A stretch of 64,000 bases of DNA from Scolanthus callimorphus. Its lineage: Eukaryota; Cnidaria; Anthozoa; Actiniaria; Edwardsiidae. Shown one piece after another: positions 1 to 31,273 of the stretch. The stretch is from contig CM066925.1 of assembly GCA_033964015.1 (NCBI GenBank), positions 13,438,204-13,502,203 of the forward strand, in the 5' to 3' direction. The translations under genes were made by a program, and so were the position numbers. Position 1 is the first letter of the stretch. Each line of letters starts with the position of its first letter. Below the pieces are notes generated by a model. It searched no databases. It was not told where the DNA came from and was given only the letters and a program-made list of their open reading frames with translations.

Positions 1-102
1 ATGCCCATTACTAGGCGATGGAGGTTCGCGTTCATGGGTTTCTAGCGAGATTTGTCTGGTTTATACAGAAACTTGCAATAATGTGTTTGTGTTTTCCAAC
101 AG

Positions 103-840
103 GAGAGGAGAAGAATTTGATCTCTCTAAACATCCTCAGGTATTACCACTTGTAGCATTTGTATTGCATTCAGTTTACTAACATCCGGGGGGGGGACAGG
201 GTGGGTATGTGCCGCTGCGACCTACAAATGCGGAACGATTGGAAAAATACCCTGTTCTATGATTTGTATCCAAATTGAGACCCCGTTCAAAATAGAAATT
301 AAAAGATACCCCGACCTGGATAAAATATAATTTCTGTGTCGAAATGAGTCTATCTTCCTCTTGTAAGTGAAACGTTAGGGCGTGGAACCCGTCTTTAGCG
401 TGCAAGGCCGTAGCTAGAAATTTTTGTCGGGGGGAGCAAGCCTTGGTCATCCTTTGTTTTTGCTAGGGGGGAAAGCAGGTTTTTTCCCCAAATGTTGACA
501 CTAAAAATTTTACTTCGCGGGGGGGGGGGGGGGCAACAACAGCAACAAACAAATGCAGGCCTATATACCCCCTCACCACAGCAATCCCAAAACTTAGAAA
601 TTCTCAGGACAGCCGCTAATTTTCGTTGACAATACAAAGGACAAGTAGCTGGAGTTACCCCTTCAGCTCGGCGAAAACAAAGAAAAGAGGCCTCTGCCAG
701 CTGGATACCTTCCTGTTTACACCTAACTGTCATTGTGTATTGCATAATAGGGCACTGAAGTCAAAGCTATAACGTACTCCAACATGCAAGTGTATGACGA
801 AGAAGGACGGCACGAAGTGTATGTCATAATCGACATCTAA
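103..840 (+). CDS. ZBTB8OS: Archease (tRNA-splicing ligase cofactor), 3' end only
   Basis: Partial gene; the window holds its last two exons. The penultimate exon is 103-139, after an acceptor tccaacag, and ends with a gtatta donor. It encodes GEEFDLSKHPQ. The last exon is 751-840 and encodes GTEVKAITYS, then a stretch ending VYVIIDI and a TAA stop. Joined in phase 0 they match the C-terminus of metazoan archease, where GEEF-LSKHPQGTEVKAITYS and the terminal VIIDI are nearly invariant. Archease activates the RTCB RNA ligase that joins tRNA exons and XBP1 mRNA, by promoting its guanylylation; this is family knowledge. The upstream part of the gene lies left of the window. The 611 bp intron contains a G-rich interspersed repeat. 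Identity is secure despite the short length because both exons and their splice phase agree. Confidence 0.93.
401..540 (-). repeat. Interspersed repeat with G/C homopolymer, copy 1
   Basis: This stretch in the archease intron is repeated in the opposite orientation at about 24472-24600, in an NDUFV1 intron. Shared blocks include ggccgtagctagaaattttt, a caaggc/ggtcattcttt segment, and gttgacactaaaaatttta next to cttcgc. Both copies carry runs of 10 or more G or C. It is probably a non-autonomous DNA element; its ends are not clear. Confidence 0.6.
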
Positions 841-2354
841 CACACCACTCCCTAGCAAAGGAATTGTCCTTCAACAAGCAACCAGCACAACCAGCGGCGT
901 GGAGTCATATCGATTTTGTGTCACAGCAAATTGGTTTATGGTTTATTCTAATTTTAGAAACTTTATCCTGCTAGCTAGTTTTGCGGGAAAACTCGGTGGT
1001 CTGCGTCGGCGGGGACGTAATGATGAATAATGACAACCAACTATTGCTCCGACGAAGGGCTACCCCTCGAAACGTCAGCAGAACACTAGTAGTAGCATTT
1101 TTAACTTTTTAAATTGCTAAAACAAAAATCTCAACATTTGGTTGTTATTTTTCATAGCATTAGAATGGCAATGTTGATAAACAGTGAATAGCGCTATAAA
1201 CCAATTTGATGTGGCACACTTCACATACTATATACTTCACATACTATACGCCATAGCCTCTGCAAAGGCACAGGAAATTGAACATTGGAATGCAAATGGT
1301 TGGCGAGAAGCAACAAGTCTTCGTATGGGATAAAGTAATTGTGATTCAAAATGACATTGTGGAGAGATGAGCTGGTTTTTATAACTTTTACTCTCTCTCA
1401 GACCCCTTCCACACTAACGCGTTTTCTTTTGAATCCGTATACTTTTTGATACGTTTAGGGCTTCCGTCCACACTAACACGCTGATCGTTATCATCAAATC
1501 CGTATAACTTTGAAAACGCTCTCGAAAGTGAATAAAAACGAATCCGTATACATATCGTTTTAGTGTGGACGGTCAAATCCGGATAAAAATGAAAACGATA
1601 ACATCAACTGTACGTAACTGTACCAATAATTTGAGATTGTCCTTGCACACGCCAGCATCAAATAAAAACTGATCGCTTGTTTGGAGCTAAATCTCCCGTC
1701 CACACTAACACGCTGCGATTCCGTATAAGTTTGAAAACGAATACTTTTGAAAACGCGTTAGTGTGGGCAGGGGCTCAGTATACCTGGTAACAACCTCATT
1801 GCGATCTCACGTGCTATTATTTAACATTGTACTTTGTCTCGTTTTCTATTTGTATTAAATTATGATACATGAAGTGTACAGTAAAATCCTTAGCCTGCTT
1901 AGTAAGCGTTTTAGTGGAGTTGAAAGTTCAGAGAAAAGTCTGAAAGTATGAGAGATTTTCGATGATTTGGCCGATGATCAGTGAAAAAACTCCTGTGAAA
2001 AAACCTCTGATGCCCTTTTCCAAGATGTTGCCTGGTCTAGCCTGCTGGGTGGGTCTCCTGTGGAATATTCGGAAACGTTTGTTTTCGGGTTACAAACAAA
2101 CTTTTCCAAATAAATAATCACACAGAGAGAAACTCTAACAGAGGTGTGAGACGAGCGACAGCGGGAATTAAGATTGGGTGTCCTGTGGTTCACTCGAGGC
2201 CAGGCTGCTATCATGCGAAAGCGTCACATGCACATCCATCCAACATTCTGGAACATTTCATCGAGCGAGCGACTGCAAAACGTGCTATTATTATTCATTC
2301 CTGCAATTAAAGCGGAAACTCTACCACTCCAGACCTCGGCTTGGAATAACAAGA
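841..2354. other. Intergenic: archease to GTSF1-like gene
   Basis: No supported coding exon. It contains the inverted-repeat element at 1402-1773. Fragments of the TAGCCTGC family seen near 50.5 kb lie around 1891 and 2036 (tagcctgcttagtaagcg and tagcctgctgggt). The promoter of the downstream gene should lie in the last few hundred bases; no clear TATA or initiator signal was recognised. Confidence 0.5.
1402..1773. mobile_element. MITE, TIR CCCCTTCCACACTAACGCG
   Basis: The left end reads accccttccacactaacgcg and the right end is its near reverse complement, cgcgttagtgtgggcagggg. Inside are further direct and inverted copies of the cacactaac motif and of gaatccgtata. A 5 bp flanking repeat, ctcag, is present on both sides (1397-1401 and 1774-1778), consistent with a target-site duplication. 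It has no coding capacity, so it is non-autonomous. Confidence 0.7.
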
Positions 2355-8232
<5,878 letters not shown>

Positions 8233-8870
8233 CTGAAGCAAAGAGAACTAACTTTGGGACTTCATCAGGTTTGTATTATTATATTTATCAAATGCCCTGC
8301 TAGTTTGCCAGACAAACAAATTCTCACAAGTTTTTTCACTTCATAACAGAGGTATAAAAAATCTTGCACTGACAAAAAAGCCCCCCCCCCCCCCTCAAAA
8401 GTTAAATGGTTGGCCCCTTGCTTTATTTTGAGTGGTCAGTTGTTGAATTTGTCTTGCACCTGATTGGCTAAGTGTATTTACCTCGTCCCCTGATTGGTTA
8501 GTTGTTGAATGGGTTTCGTTTCTGATTGGCTAAGTGTATACCTTGTCCTCTGATTGGTTGGTTGTCGAATGGGTTTCGTTTGATGGGTTATGGTATTTTC
8601 TATGCGTTTAGTTTTCGACACTTCTCTAAGATCTGCTTTCGGAAGATTTCCTCCCAAAATTCTACTTTCATCACATGTTCTGTTTTTAGGCAGGGTAACA
8701 CCTCCCATAGGGCGTGGTCGTGGGATGTTAAACCAGTCAAACAGGTTCTCCTGACAGACATAACCGGACTAACCTGCCCTCTACTAGGACTGTAAGTAAC
8801 AAAACTGAAGCTAAAAATTTATACTATACCCACACACTACGCCAGAGGTTTTCAGAAATAGACAAAATCA

Positions 8871-9180
8871 GCCGGTTTACACTTGCGATTCTTGTTGCAT
8901 TTGTCGTGCCGATTTTTCTCGCGTGAGTTGCAATTCCAGCTCACTTGTGTAATCGAGATGCAATCCGGTGCGATTTCTGTGCTCTCTTTTCTTCATATCT
9001 CATCAAGTTGCAAAGAGCTTCGAACATGCTTGAAATCTCCGCGACTTTACGCGACAAAAATCGCGCCAGATCGCGCCAAGTTGCACCTAGTTTACATTAG
9101 TGATTTTGAGTTGACGCGTACGTGCGAGAAAAATCGCCGCGACTCACGCGACAAAAATTGCAAGTGTGAACGGGCCTTTA
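8871..9180. mobile_element. ~310 bp MITE, ends (GG)TTTACACTTGCGAT
   Basis: Left end gccggtttacacttgcgatt, right end attgcaagtgtgaacgggcc, approximate inverted repeats. The body is full of tcgcgcgacaaaaatcgc-type palindromes. A second copy in opposite orientation lies at 49702-49985, sharing the internal gcaatccggtgcgattt/aaatttgcatctcg blocks. No coding capacity. Confidence 0.7.
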
Positions 9181-9440
9181 GTCTTTGAGCTCAAAACAAT
9201 AGTGGACTCGTTTTCACAAGGATTTTATTTATTGTTTTTAGATTAAAAATATTTTTTTCTTAAATTCTTCGAGGCATTTGCCTCTGCCTAGGAGATTAAC
9301 ACTCGCCCCTGTTTTGGTGAAGTTTAAGACAACAAGTTTGACTGTAAGCTCAGGTAATTAGTTTTTGTTTTACGGTGTTCATAATTCTGCGCACTCTGCA
9401 CCGACTTATTAATTGGATTTTGTTACTACCATTTTGGAGC

Positions 9441-9622
9441 TACCGTGAACAGCAAACATTTTTTTCAATGTTTTAGACGCTTCATGCTCGTTTTGTCGGA
9501 AAAAATTCACGTTTCTCGCAATAACCCGGTCAAAACAGCAGCCAATCAGCGTGCGAGAATATCGACAAAACATGTGCGTTTGAAGCGTCTAAAAACTCGG
9601 AAAAAGTTTGCTCTTCACGGTA
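9441..9622. mobile_element. Foldback MITE, TIR TACCGTGAACAGCAAAC
   Basis: taccgtgaacagcaaac at the left pairs with gtttgctcttcacggta at the right. The inner segments ttttagacgcttcatg and tttgaagcgtctaaaa also pair, giving a nearly full-length hairpin. The small ORF across it is an artefact of the palindrome. Confidence 0.7.
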
Positions 9623-11509
9623 GTAAAGCGTTCCCTGACAAACATCTACCCAACCCGGTGGGTTGTTTAAATGTTTAAAGTTGTGCGATTGAAGGAAGCT
9701 GCAAAAACGCGGTTTGATTGTTGCTTCAGAGTTCACAGAAAAATGAACGCTACAGTAAGAGCTAACTGTGGATAACATAACCTTGTGTGGATTGATGGTT
9801 TGCAATGCTACTGGAAAATTCGTGCATATACTCGCGATCCACCGATATCTGAGTTGCAGCTGCTAAAAAAATGCTGGCATTAAACCCTTAACAAAAAATA
9901 TTAGATGACCTTCTGTGTTAATGAGGTTATCTTTTCCGCCTATAACGTACGATTTCTCAAAACAAGAAAAAAAAAAACAGAATTAAGAGGAAAGAAAATT
10001 AGCCATGAACGTGAAAAACTTTATCGGCGAAATTATTCCCCGTGAGTGACGTTTTGTTGTCGTATCCTTTGGTAAAATGTTAAGTAAAATAAATCAATTT
10101 TAAGAAAAAAAGTATTCTAAAAAGTTCAAGAATGCAATTAAAACGTGCATCATTCTAGAAGGAGATACTCGGCCATGCGGTCTGTGCGTCATCTTAAGTT
10201 TTACGAATTTGTTTGTCTTTTCAACACTCATGCAAAGGCAAAGCGAGATAAACTACCAATGTGATTTTCTTGTGTCCTTGATTTGTTTTTGTACAAAATT
10301 TTACCAAAGACCTACTCAAAAGATTCACGTCACGAATGGCGCCAAAATAATCCCTTGAAGTGCAAATAATAACCCACACTATTGATTTAGGCCTTTTGCC
10401 ACATTTGTTTTGCAGACAAAGTTTTTCCGGGAGTTTTTCAAAAATAAATTTTGTTATTGAAGAAAACGATTAAAGCCAAAAATATTATTTTAATAGAATG
10501 TAGTCCCATTTGTTTTGTAAATACAAAGGAATTTTTGAATTGACAGTAAATCCGAAAACAAAATTTGAGCAGTTGAACTACGTTTTTTTAATATTTGACC
10601 TACAATTCTAGTTTTTTTTGCTGCGACGTTAGGAGCAGCAACATATTCGCTACGAAGAATGATTCGCTACGAAAGGACGAGATTTGCAGCCGGGCGCGAT
10701 TTGCATAACACGATTTTATTCGAGGTCGCTTCAACGGGCTGGACGTACGGCTGTTGAGCCTCACAATCACGACGACACATTTTGCGATGGGGGATGTAGA
10801 CAGGAAATAGCACTCACCCATGAGATCTTCTTATATCGTCCGGCGAAACATCCGTTTTTGTAATGCCGGGTTTTACTGCATTTCACTGCCTTTTAAGGTA
10901 CATCTGAGACCAAATAAATGCTCACAACGATGAGCTATACGTTTATTTTAGCTATCTGTGTTGTGCTTTGCAAGAGAAGCGCTATTTTCACGATTAAGTT
11001 GGGTTTTATTCAGTGTTTGTTTATATGCAGTTGCAGTCGCGTGCCAAAGTGCATCAGATTATCCGATTGTCTTGTGTTCGAAAAAGCTGAAGACCTGCAG
11101 TGAAATGCAATTTTTGCTAACAGCTCTACAGTCGTTTAATACAAATGTTTATTGTAATTCCCAAATTCCTCGGTTAAGCTGTTTGCCAAAGCAAAAGTGT
11201 CTCACCTTTGTGGCAATGGTTTCTTCTACTTGAAAGGCCCAAAATGCAGTAAAACAATAGGCAACAGTCAATCAACGAGAATATAGCATCTCTACCCCAA
11301 CAAGAAGCAGCCGCTTACAGTCATGAATAAGTGTATACCAAGGCATGTCGATTGTAAAATCGCGCTCGCAGCATTTTACTTTCAATTGAAACCGCTAGTT
11401 TACACATTTGTTTCAACACCGGAATCTAATATTTCCCCGAAAACAAAACCAAGGAAGAGGAACGTGATCAACTTTGAGAGTTTTATGCGAGTTTAGGCGC
11501 CGTATTTAA

Positions 11510-12985
11510 GGTTACAGGATACATTCGCGGCCTTCTATTTGCGAAATTTTCGAAAATCACAGTTCTTCCTCATCGAGGCCTGATCTTTACTCTCTCGAAA
11601 AAAAATTCCTGAAATCTTAAAAGCAGCGTGAGAAATGTATAGAAAACTAGAAATGCCCGAGAAATATGTCTTTCAATACAGGCGAGATAATCCTTTAATC
11701 CTATTGTGATATCTACTCGGTTCAGCGCACATCATTAGCATTTTCGCGTGAGATACGGCACATTTAGGTGACTGTTATGGTCCGCCATATTTTGTCACAC
11801 ATTGTTGTTCACTGGTTTAGTATATAAGTGTCGTGTAGAAGCGATTTTTTTTGAAAATTCTCTATTCTTAATCATGGGGAAGCGAAAAAGCTTAACCGCA
11901 GTCCTTGGGTCTCAAAGCGTGCGAAAGGAGTAAAAAAAGCCAAATCTTTAAGCTTTCAGGAGAACATGAAATAACAACTCGCTCTGTCTGACAAAGGCTC
12001 GTGGTTCGATCAACCCAAATCCAAGGAGAATGCTGAAGACGAAGAACAGCGGACAGAAGATCCACCAATTGCATCAAGTTCGAGAATAAAGATATTTGGA
12101 CTTGATAAAGAATCGTCTGAAAGCCAAAGCGATTTGTCTTTGTCGTTTTTCTCGGCGCGCGCCTTTGCTTTGGTTTCGCTTTTCCCTTTTCAAAGTTTGG
12201 GCACTTCTTAGAACTCGGTTTTGGACGCGGCTTAACCATACCGTTTAATTTCGAATTCCAAGACCATAATTAATGTTCGCTTTGACAATTTAATACAAGA
12301 GACCGGAAAGAAGCCTCATTATCTATTCCGCGCGAAAAAGTATGTCCTTGCTGGCACACCGGGGGTGCCTGCCGTGATTGGCTGGAAGTGAAGTGCGTGA
12401 TGACAGATTCGTCACTAATCCCTCTTATGTTTACACAACTTTAGAAGCCAAAAACTTGCCTCTAAGATTTCGCTAAATCTAGTGTATAAATGCTTTGATA
12501 GACCAACAGGTTTTTAACGGAATGCTTTGAAATTTTGCCATGAGATAGATAAATGGTTGGGGAGCAAAAGTGTGTCGGGCTTTTGTGAATTTCGCAGTAT
12601 TTCAAAAATTATTCATCACGATAGGGTCCCAGTTAACTATTAAACACAAGATCAACTTGATCGTTCGATCATTCCTAAACAAAGCCTTCAATTGAAAAAG
12701 CCCGACACACTTTTAGAGACAACAATGTACTGATTGATATTGCACAGTCAGATTTGCCAAGCCTGTAAACTGCCGCGGCCTATCAAAGCGTTTATCAGGG
12801 GCGGTCGAAAACGCGGTTTTTGCTGTGCGCCGTAAATAATTTTCATGAAACTGCTACAAAAGCTTAACAGCAGATAAATTTCACATTTTATCTTTAAAAT
12901 GATGTATTGGTTATGGCGATGCGATGAATATTTGCGCCGCGACAAGGTTTTGAAAACGCACACCCAGCGAATGTATCCTGTAACC
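11510..12985. mobile_element. 1.48 kb TTAA-flanked non-autonomous transposon, piggyBac-like
   Basis: The left terminus ggttacaggatacattcgc has a perfect inverted copy, gcgaatgtatcctgtaacc, ending at 12985. Both ends are flanked by TTAA (11506-11509 and 12986-12989), the target duplication of piggyBac elements. The inside has no transposase-size ORF. It holds a pair of similar segments, cccgacacacttttagagaca and its inverse around 12560-12720. A related start, aaaggttaacaggatgac, occurs at about 13005, immediately to the right. Class assignment rests on the TTAA duplication alone. Confidence 0.7.
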
Positions 12986-13459
12986 TTAATTTCCTAGGGT
13001 GATTTAAAGGTTAACAGGATGACAATTATTGAGTGTTTTTAGGCTGCACTTTGCTTCGCGCGCTTGAACAAAAGCGTGAACGCGCACGTGTGACATAATA
13101 AAGTACAAAGTCCACGTAGCATATTCGATCGACTAATGACAAACTTTGTAGACAAACTCGGGCGCTCGGGAACGCTAGAAGCAAAACTGTTCACTCTCAG
13201 GCGACGAAACCTGTGTTATTTTAAACTATTTATGTTTTGCTGGCGTGGTTAAACCTGAGTTGAAATGTTTAGTTAGTGTGAGCCGATGATGGATTTGACG
13301 TGTCATTTTCGTAGGTAAGTTTTTTCTGCACGAAAGGCAAACAGACGTTCACGAAATTTGGAGGCGTTGCCGCTTAAACTCTCAAAAATAGTCACCGTAT
13401 TCAAGTGGATAACTATTTCATCAGCAGGTCAGAGAAATTTGTATCCCAATAGAGTAAAT

Positions 13460-14216
13460 TGTCAAGGGGGGTTTCTTGACACAGAGTAGAGGTACTGGAA
13501 GACTCAGTGCTCAGTGGTTTAGACTCAACAGCATTTATTCTGGCTTGCGCCACATCATAACTCTTCTATCTCATACGTTCTTCTCTATCTCCTTTCTTCT
13601 CTCTTGTATCGCTCATACAGTCTCCTCTTATCTCCCATACAGTCCCTTCTCTTCTTTTTCTTCTTCCTGTATAACTGGACTTTTATACCTATAAGTCTCT
13701 ATTGTTCTTTACAAGACGTGGCACGAACTCCGAAGTACATTTAATTGCACTTAGGTAGAGAACAGCTGTAGGAAGCGAATCACAATGACCTTAACGACCT
13801 TTTGTTGGAAAAGGTATAGAACATATAGAACCATCTCCTGTTTGATTAAGCTGTGAAGCAAAGTAAAAGCCGAACAAAGACTTAACGACTTAAGACTTAG
13901 TCAGGTATCTTGTCTTAACAGCTAAATTGGATCTTAAATGAAAATCTAAAACAAGGTCGTGAGGTAACTGAAATTCACTTTTAGAAAATAACAGAATTCT
14001 TACAAGTCGAATATCGATAGAATCAGTATTGTTCACAGTTCACAGAAGTAACTAAATCCTAGAGATTAACTCAAGAGTTGAGTTGTAACCTAGTTTCCAT
14101 AAAACTTAAGGAAATATTTAATTAACAGCTGTAGTTGAAAGAGCTAGATAATAATTTATTAGAAAACCAAAAGAAACTCAAAAGGTAGAAAGAGTCAAGA
14201 GATTTTTCTCTTGACA
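13460..14216. mobile_element. Possible ~760 bp inverted-repeat element
   Basis: Both ends carry the same small hairpin: gtcaagg...cttgac at 13461-13480 and gtcaagag...ctcttgac at 14194-14215. The interior has a pyrimidine-rich tract (13560-13680) and no ORF with recognisable homology. Boundaries and class are uncertain. Confidence 0.35.
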
Positions 14217-15590
14217 AAATATACGTTTGTAAGGTTACTAAATTTAACCCGAGCTCTGATTGGTTACCCACAGGTGACCAGAGGGAAGTGGACTTGACAA
14301 CAAGCCTGAAACCTGTTTGCCGATCACCTGAGGCCGTAGAGCTACAACAAGAATGAATCTATTCGCGGATAAAGAATTCCTCTCCAGTATTTGGAACGCA
14401 TGGCTAATACAGACAATTGCAGTAGCTTACTGGTTATCAATTATTGGCAGTGTTCATTCAAGTCTGGTTGTTGCTTGGTGTCTTTGTTGCTGCGACATTG
14501 CTTTCTTCGTCGACGCATTTGTCAGGGGGTGCGCCAAGTGTCAAATCTATTTATTGGCAGCGGGAAAATTCGTTTCAAGCGACGGAAATATGGGAATTAT
14601 TTACTGGAGTCCTTTGCTTCGTGGTTTTATGTATTCAGTTTTGTTTCTCTCTCGTGCCTTACCATGTTCTTGTTGCATGGCAGATGGATTACGGTCCGTA
14701 CTATTTCATTGTTTGTCTAATGCGGCTGACATGGATTCTACAAGAAAAGAGATTTCCTACAAAACTCATCCTTAGCCTCTCTCAGCTCAAAGTGAGGACT
14801 TCCACGGAAAATGCTATGAGCGCCAGAGGCCCTGGGTAGTCAAATTTTGGAACTATTATACACACCGATCAAGATCAACGGATAACATTGGACTTGACAA
14901 AGGTTACAAATGTCATTCCTTATGAGCCAAAAAACATTGTCTCACGGTTAAATCTTGGCATATTGACAGTATTTTTGCGAGAATATGTCAAGTGCTGTTT
15001 GTTTTTGTAATAAAAATGTTTTTGTTATAATGGTGAATTTTCTAACTACTCGTAGGTACGCTACATGGCTATATTTTTCTAGACTAGGCTCTTGGTAGTC
15101 TTTAAGCGCGCGCAACGGGAAACAATGGGAAAGCAAGAGGGAGAAGGAAGTGTTTTTTTCTCACTCCGTCGTCCTCGATGCCCCCATTTTTCCTCGTTTC
15201 TTTTGCTTTTACTTTAGCTCATGCGGGACTGGAGGAAGGTGAGGTTACTTAGAAAATTTTACACTGATATGCCCCGCCCTGAATCTCGACCATCTATCCC
15301 AATGCAACTCTTTCCCAAAACCTAGGTACTCGATAAGTATCCAGGGATGGTGAATTTAGGTGACGAGTACCGGGTATTACAACCATCAACCAAAAGATAT
15401 CCAGTGGTTATTTTTTTCGAAGCACAAATAAGGGATACCCTAGCCAGCCCGTAGACTCTCTTTGTTTCTGTTGAAGTTTTCGTTTTTTATTGGGCGCGCG
15501 GCGGACTACACGCGGCAGGAATGGTAAAGCGCGCGCACGTTGTTTTGAGGCTAGTTTTTTGGTAGAAGCTTTTTGAGAGCTTTCGTCTAC

Positions 15591-15825
15591 ATTCAGATTC
15601 CACAGGAAACCCACAAAAACGAGAGTGTGCAGAAGCGAGCTGCAAGATTCACGGCGTGCTCTGCATTCAGAGTCCACATTAAACCCACAAAAAGGAGAGT
15701 GTGCAGAAGCAGAATTTATTGTATCCACGGCTCCCTGGGAGAGCACTGTATTTTTAGTGAAGGGATTCCGTGTCTAAATAAAGTATAAGCGAGCTGCAAT
15801 TCACGGCGTGCTCTGACACCAGAGA
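15591..15825. repeat. Imperfect direct repeats
   Basis: A 46 bp unit (attcaga...gagagtgtgcagaagc) occurs at 15591-15636 and 15665-15710. A second unit, gcgagctgcaa(g)attcacggcgtgctct, occurs at about 15635 and 15789. The units interleave, as expected from a local segmental duplication. No function is evident. Confidence 0.55.
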
Positions 15826-16677
15826 GAGCCTGCGGGGAGGCTAGGGATACCCGATTTTATTGCAGAAATGAGTAGTTCTCAGCTTCATCAATTACTTCAC
15901 GAGATATATCGGCAGTCGAAAAATCCTATTCTTAGGAAAATTGAAAGAGGCCGGGTGAATCTCGGGTATTTAAAATAGAGTACCGTTGTTTTGACCTCTT
16001 CCAGGACCCCCATGTGCAGCATTGATACGAAAGAGCCCTCTCCATGACCCTCCTGCTTGAAAGAGATCTGCAAGCATTGGGGAACGTTTCTTTCGTCGTG
16101 TGGGATAATATATTGTGGATTTTGACATGATTCAAACGGGAAATGGGTGCTTGAAGGTGAGATATGCATGGGGGGTCAACGCGCGTGACGCTGATTGCGC
16201 TATCCTTCTTTTGAGTGAGGGGACATTATTTGTAACCATAAACTAATTTTCGAGGAAAATTTAAAATTACTATCTAACAATACTCATGTGTTTTGGACGC
16301 CCACCACTAGAGGTGATCGATGGGGGCTCTGGGAGGCTCCAGGTGATTGATTCCCTGTGGTTCGGACGCCCAACAATGGGAGGTTCTGTTAATGAGATCC
16401 TTTCTGGTACCGATCAAAGTTTTTTTTAGGTTATACAGATACCAATGACCTTAAGTGTATATATGTACCGCGAGCGTTTTAGAAAAACGTTCGAATTGTG
16501 TACACACCATATCAGGCTGGACTACTACTTACCCTTTCTCCACTCATCTCTGCTGCAATGTTTTTCCTCCGTCGGCAAAACCAGTTGATTAGGCTTCCTG
16601 TGGTCAGCTCATCTACCTTCTCGTAAACCTGGGAACTAACTAACAATCCATGATGCATTGCTGGCGTGGTCAGGGAA

Positions 16678-16690
16678 GCCGCCATCTTGG
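16678..16690 (-). promoter_or_regulatory. YY1-like site upstream of NDUFV1
   Basis: gccgccatcttgg is the reverse complement of CCAAGATGGCGGC, the YY1 consensus. It lies about 90 bp before the NDUFV1 ATG. YY1 sites near start sites are common in nuclear genes for mitochondrial proteins (established for vertebrates); its use here is inferred. Confidence 0.5.
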
Positions 16691-16781
16691 ATTTGGAGTT
16701 TGTTATGCAAGAACAACATTAGAGATTTGGCCAAGAACCTCACAGTAACTCCATTGTAAAGATCTTATAAGAAGCAGAAAG

Positions 16782-29382
<12,601 letters not shown>

Positions 29383-30017
29383 AATCTTTTAAATATTTCC
29401 ACCATTTTGCTTATCTCGACAGAGTGTACAAAACGCAGTATTGAAACAACAGAAGGACTGGTAAAAGTGATCATCGAGCTATTGTAAAAATCTTTCCGAT
29501 AATTGTTTTAAATGTTTCCAAAGGCTCGTCTTTGTGAGAAAGATAAATAAAAACTCATAAAAATACAACAAATAGACCTTGACTGTCCAATTCAAATTAA
29601 AGGGCGAGTCCATGAACTTCCGAAAGGGGAAAAGAGAACATAAGAATGTAGGGAGCAACATCGAAAACTTCTTGGCATATATAGTTTCCTATCAATGATA
29701 ATCATGAAAATCTTTATCTAGTCTTGATATTTTAATATTTAATGATTTTATCTTTACAAAACCCTCATACGATTTGAATGCTTGTGGTTTATCGTGGGTA
29801 GAAATGGTTCATAATTTCTCTCGCTTTTTTAATGAATGAGTGTAGCAATTTTTTGCGTTTCCTACTCCCCCAATCTTAGGATAGCGATTCTCTTCTTGTC
29901 ATTCTTATATGACTGATCTTACGAAAAAAAAATTGCCGCGGTTTTTTTAGTTTTTTAGCTTGTTAGAATACAGCCTTAGGGCTAAATATGAATAATTCAA
30001 AGAATCAGGTCCCATAA

Positions 30018-30113
30018 AGCCTGGATTCCACTAATCAGTCAACCGTGAAACAAAAGAATAATTCCAATTTCCATTGTTTCACGGTGATAATAGTATATTG
30101 AAACCAGGCTTTA
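30018..30113. mobile_element. Small MITE, ends AAAGCCTGG
   Basis: taaagcctggattcca at the left pairs with tgaaaccaggctttag at the right; inner arms aaccgtgaaacaa and ttgtttcacggt also pair. Hairpin-like unit of about 95 bp. Confidence 0.65.
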
Positions 30114-31124
30114 GTTGGGATCCAGGAAAATTACAGGTTTTTGGTTTTGGGTCACAGGCCTCATTAACAACTCGAAATGTTTTATAATGTAGCACGCTGG
30201 GACCCTTTTAAAACTGAACACGTACATTTAAGCATAAAAAAGCGGATTTCTGTGGTTTATAATGTGATGAAAGCACGAGGGATGTTGGAAAGACACGAGA
30301 AAAGTCAAACTTTCGAGTGTTTTTCCAGCATCCCAAGTACAGTGCGTTTATCACAAACCACTAAAATTCGATTTTTATTGCTTTTATAAAATAGCACTGC
30401 ATCTGCGTTTATAATGTGAGAATGCACAGCTCTCAACCAACCAGAGCGCACTATCAGCTATTTTATAAACATTTTTTCCCCCAAATTGACGAACATGACA
30501 TGTAACGGTTAGTTGCTCTATTTTCCATTTTGTACAAAATTGCGCGCACAGAGGACGATGTGGCTTTTATCAACTTAGAACATCAAAATGGGCCTTGATT
30601 TTACAATTAGACAAATTTCCATGCGAGGTTTTTTTTTTTCGTGAATTTCCATGACTTTTTCAATGACTCTATTTCATAAACGTAACTTTCGTCTAAAATA
30701 AAAAAAAAACATTTTTTCTGATCTCGTAGCTTTATTTTCAAGGTCGCGCCCGTAGACAGACATAGACAGTCTTTATTTATACACGGTTAAAAACAGTTAT
30801 TGCTACTGGTTTACATGTGTGGAACGTACAACAAAACGGACAACACTCGGATGCCCCCCCCCCTTCCCCCCGGAATTAAAGGTACTTGAAGGTTAAAATG
30901 GTAGGAATGACGGTCGGCAAGCCCGAATTTCCACACTAAAAAAAAAAAGACCTGATCAGAAAAATTCCCGTCCTATAAATACTCCAAGGTATTAAAATAC
31001 CCCCGTATTTAGTTCAAAGAACCCCTCAAAGGACTCCCGGATTTTCTTCCAGTGTATTGTTTTCGTTGAAAATTCGCTGTGCTTTATGGTTGAAATATCA
31101 TAATAATAATGTACATTTGATATA

Positions 31125-31273
31125 CAGTAAAAACCCGCGTATAAGAACCTAGAATTTTAGCCTAAAACAGGTTCTTATTTGATTTTAAAATACAAGGAAA
31201 CATGGGGTTCACGTGGGTAATTCTAGCCTAACAGGTTCTTAAAATCCAGGTTCTTATATGCGGGGTTTTACTG
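31125..31273. mobile_element. Pogo/mariner-like MITE, TIR CAGTAAAAACCCGCG
   Basis: Starts cagtaaaaacccgcgtataa after a TA and ends ttatatgcggggttttactg. The inner arms aacctagaattttagcc and taattctagcctaacagg also match. The CAGT...ACTG ends resemble pogo-type Tc1/mariner elements. Confidence 0.7.

Larger units (their letters stand above)
8233..16781. other. Gene-poor stretch between GTSF1-like gene and NDUFV1
   Basis: About 8.5 kb with no ORF that could be tied to a protein family. It holds the elements listed separately at 8871-9180, 9441-9622, 11510-12985 and 13460-14216, and the direct repeats at 15591-15825. It also holds AT-rich low-complexity DNA and a fragment of the GGGGCC(A/G)ACCATTTAAC family near 8380-8425. 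An ATG-less open frame with hydrophobic segments at 14444-14839 is discussed under rejected items. The last ~100 bp are the NDUFV1 promoter region. Confidence 0.5.

Noticed and set aside
10918..11233. ORFs with a signal-peptide-like start (MSYTFILAICVVLC) and scattered cysteines
   Set aside because: The two frames do not join by splicing or by a single lost base, and no homology was seen.
14353..14839. Three overlapping open frames, one with hydrophobic segments (14444-14839)
   Set aside because: The most membrane-like frame lacks an ATG, its join to the ATG-bearing frame would need a +1 shift unlike the other breaks here, and no family was recognised. It could be an unrecognised exon but cannot be supported.
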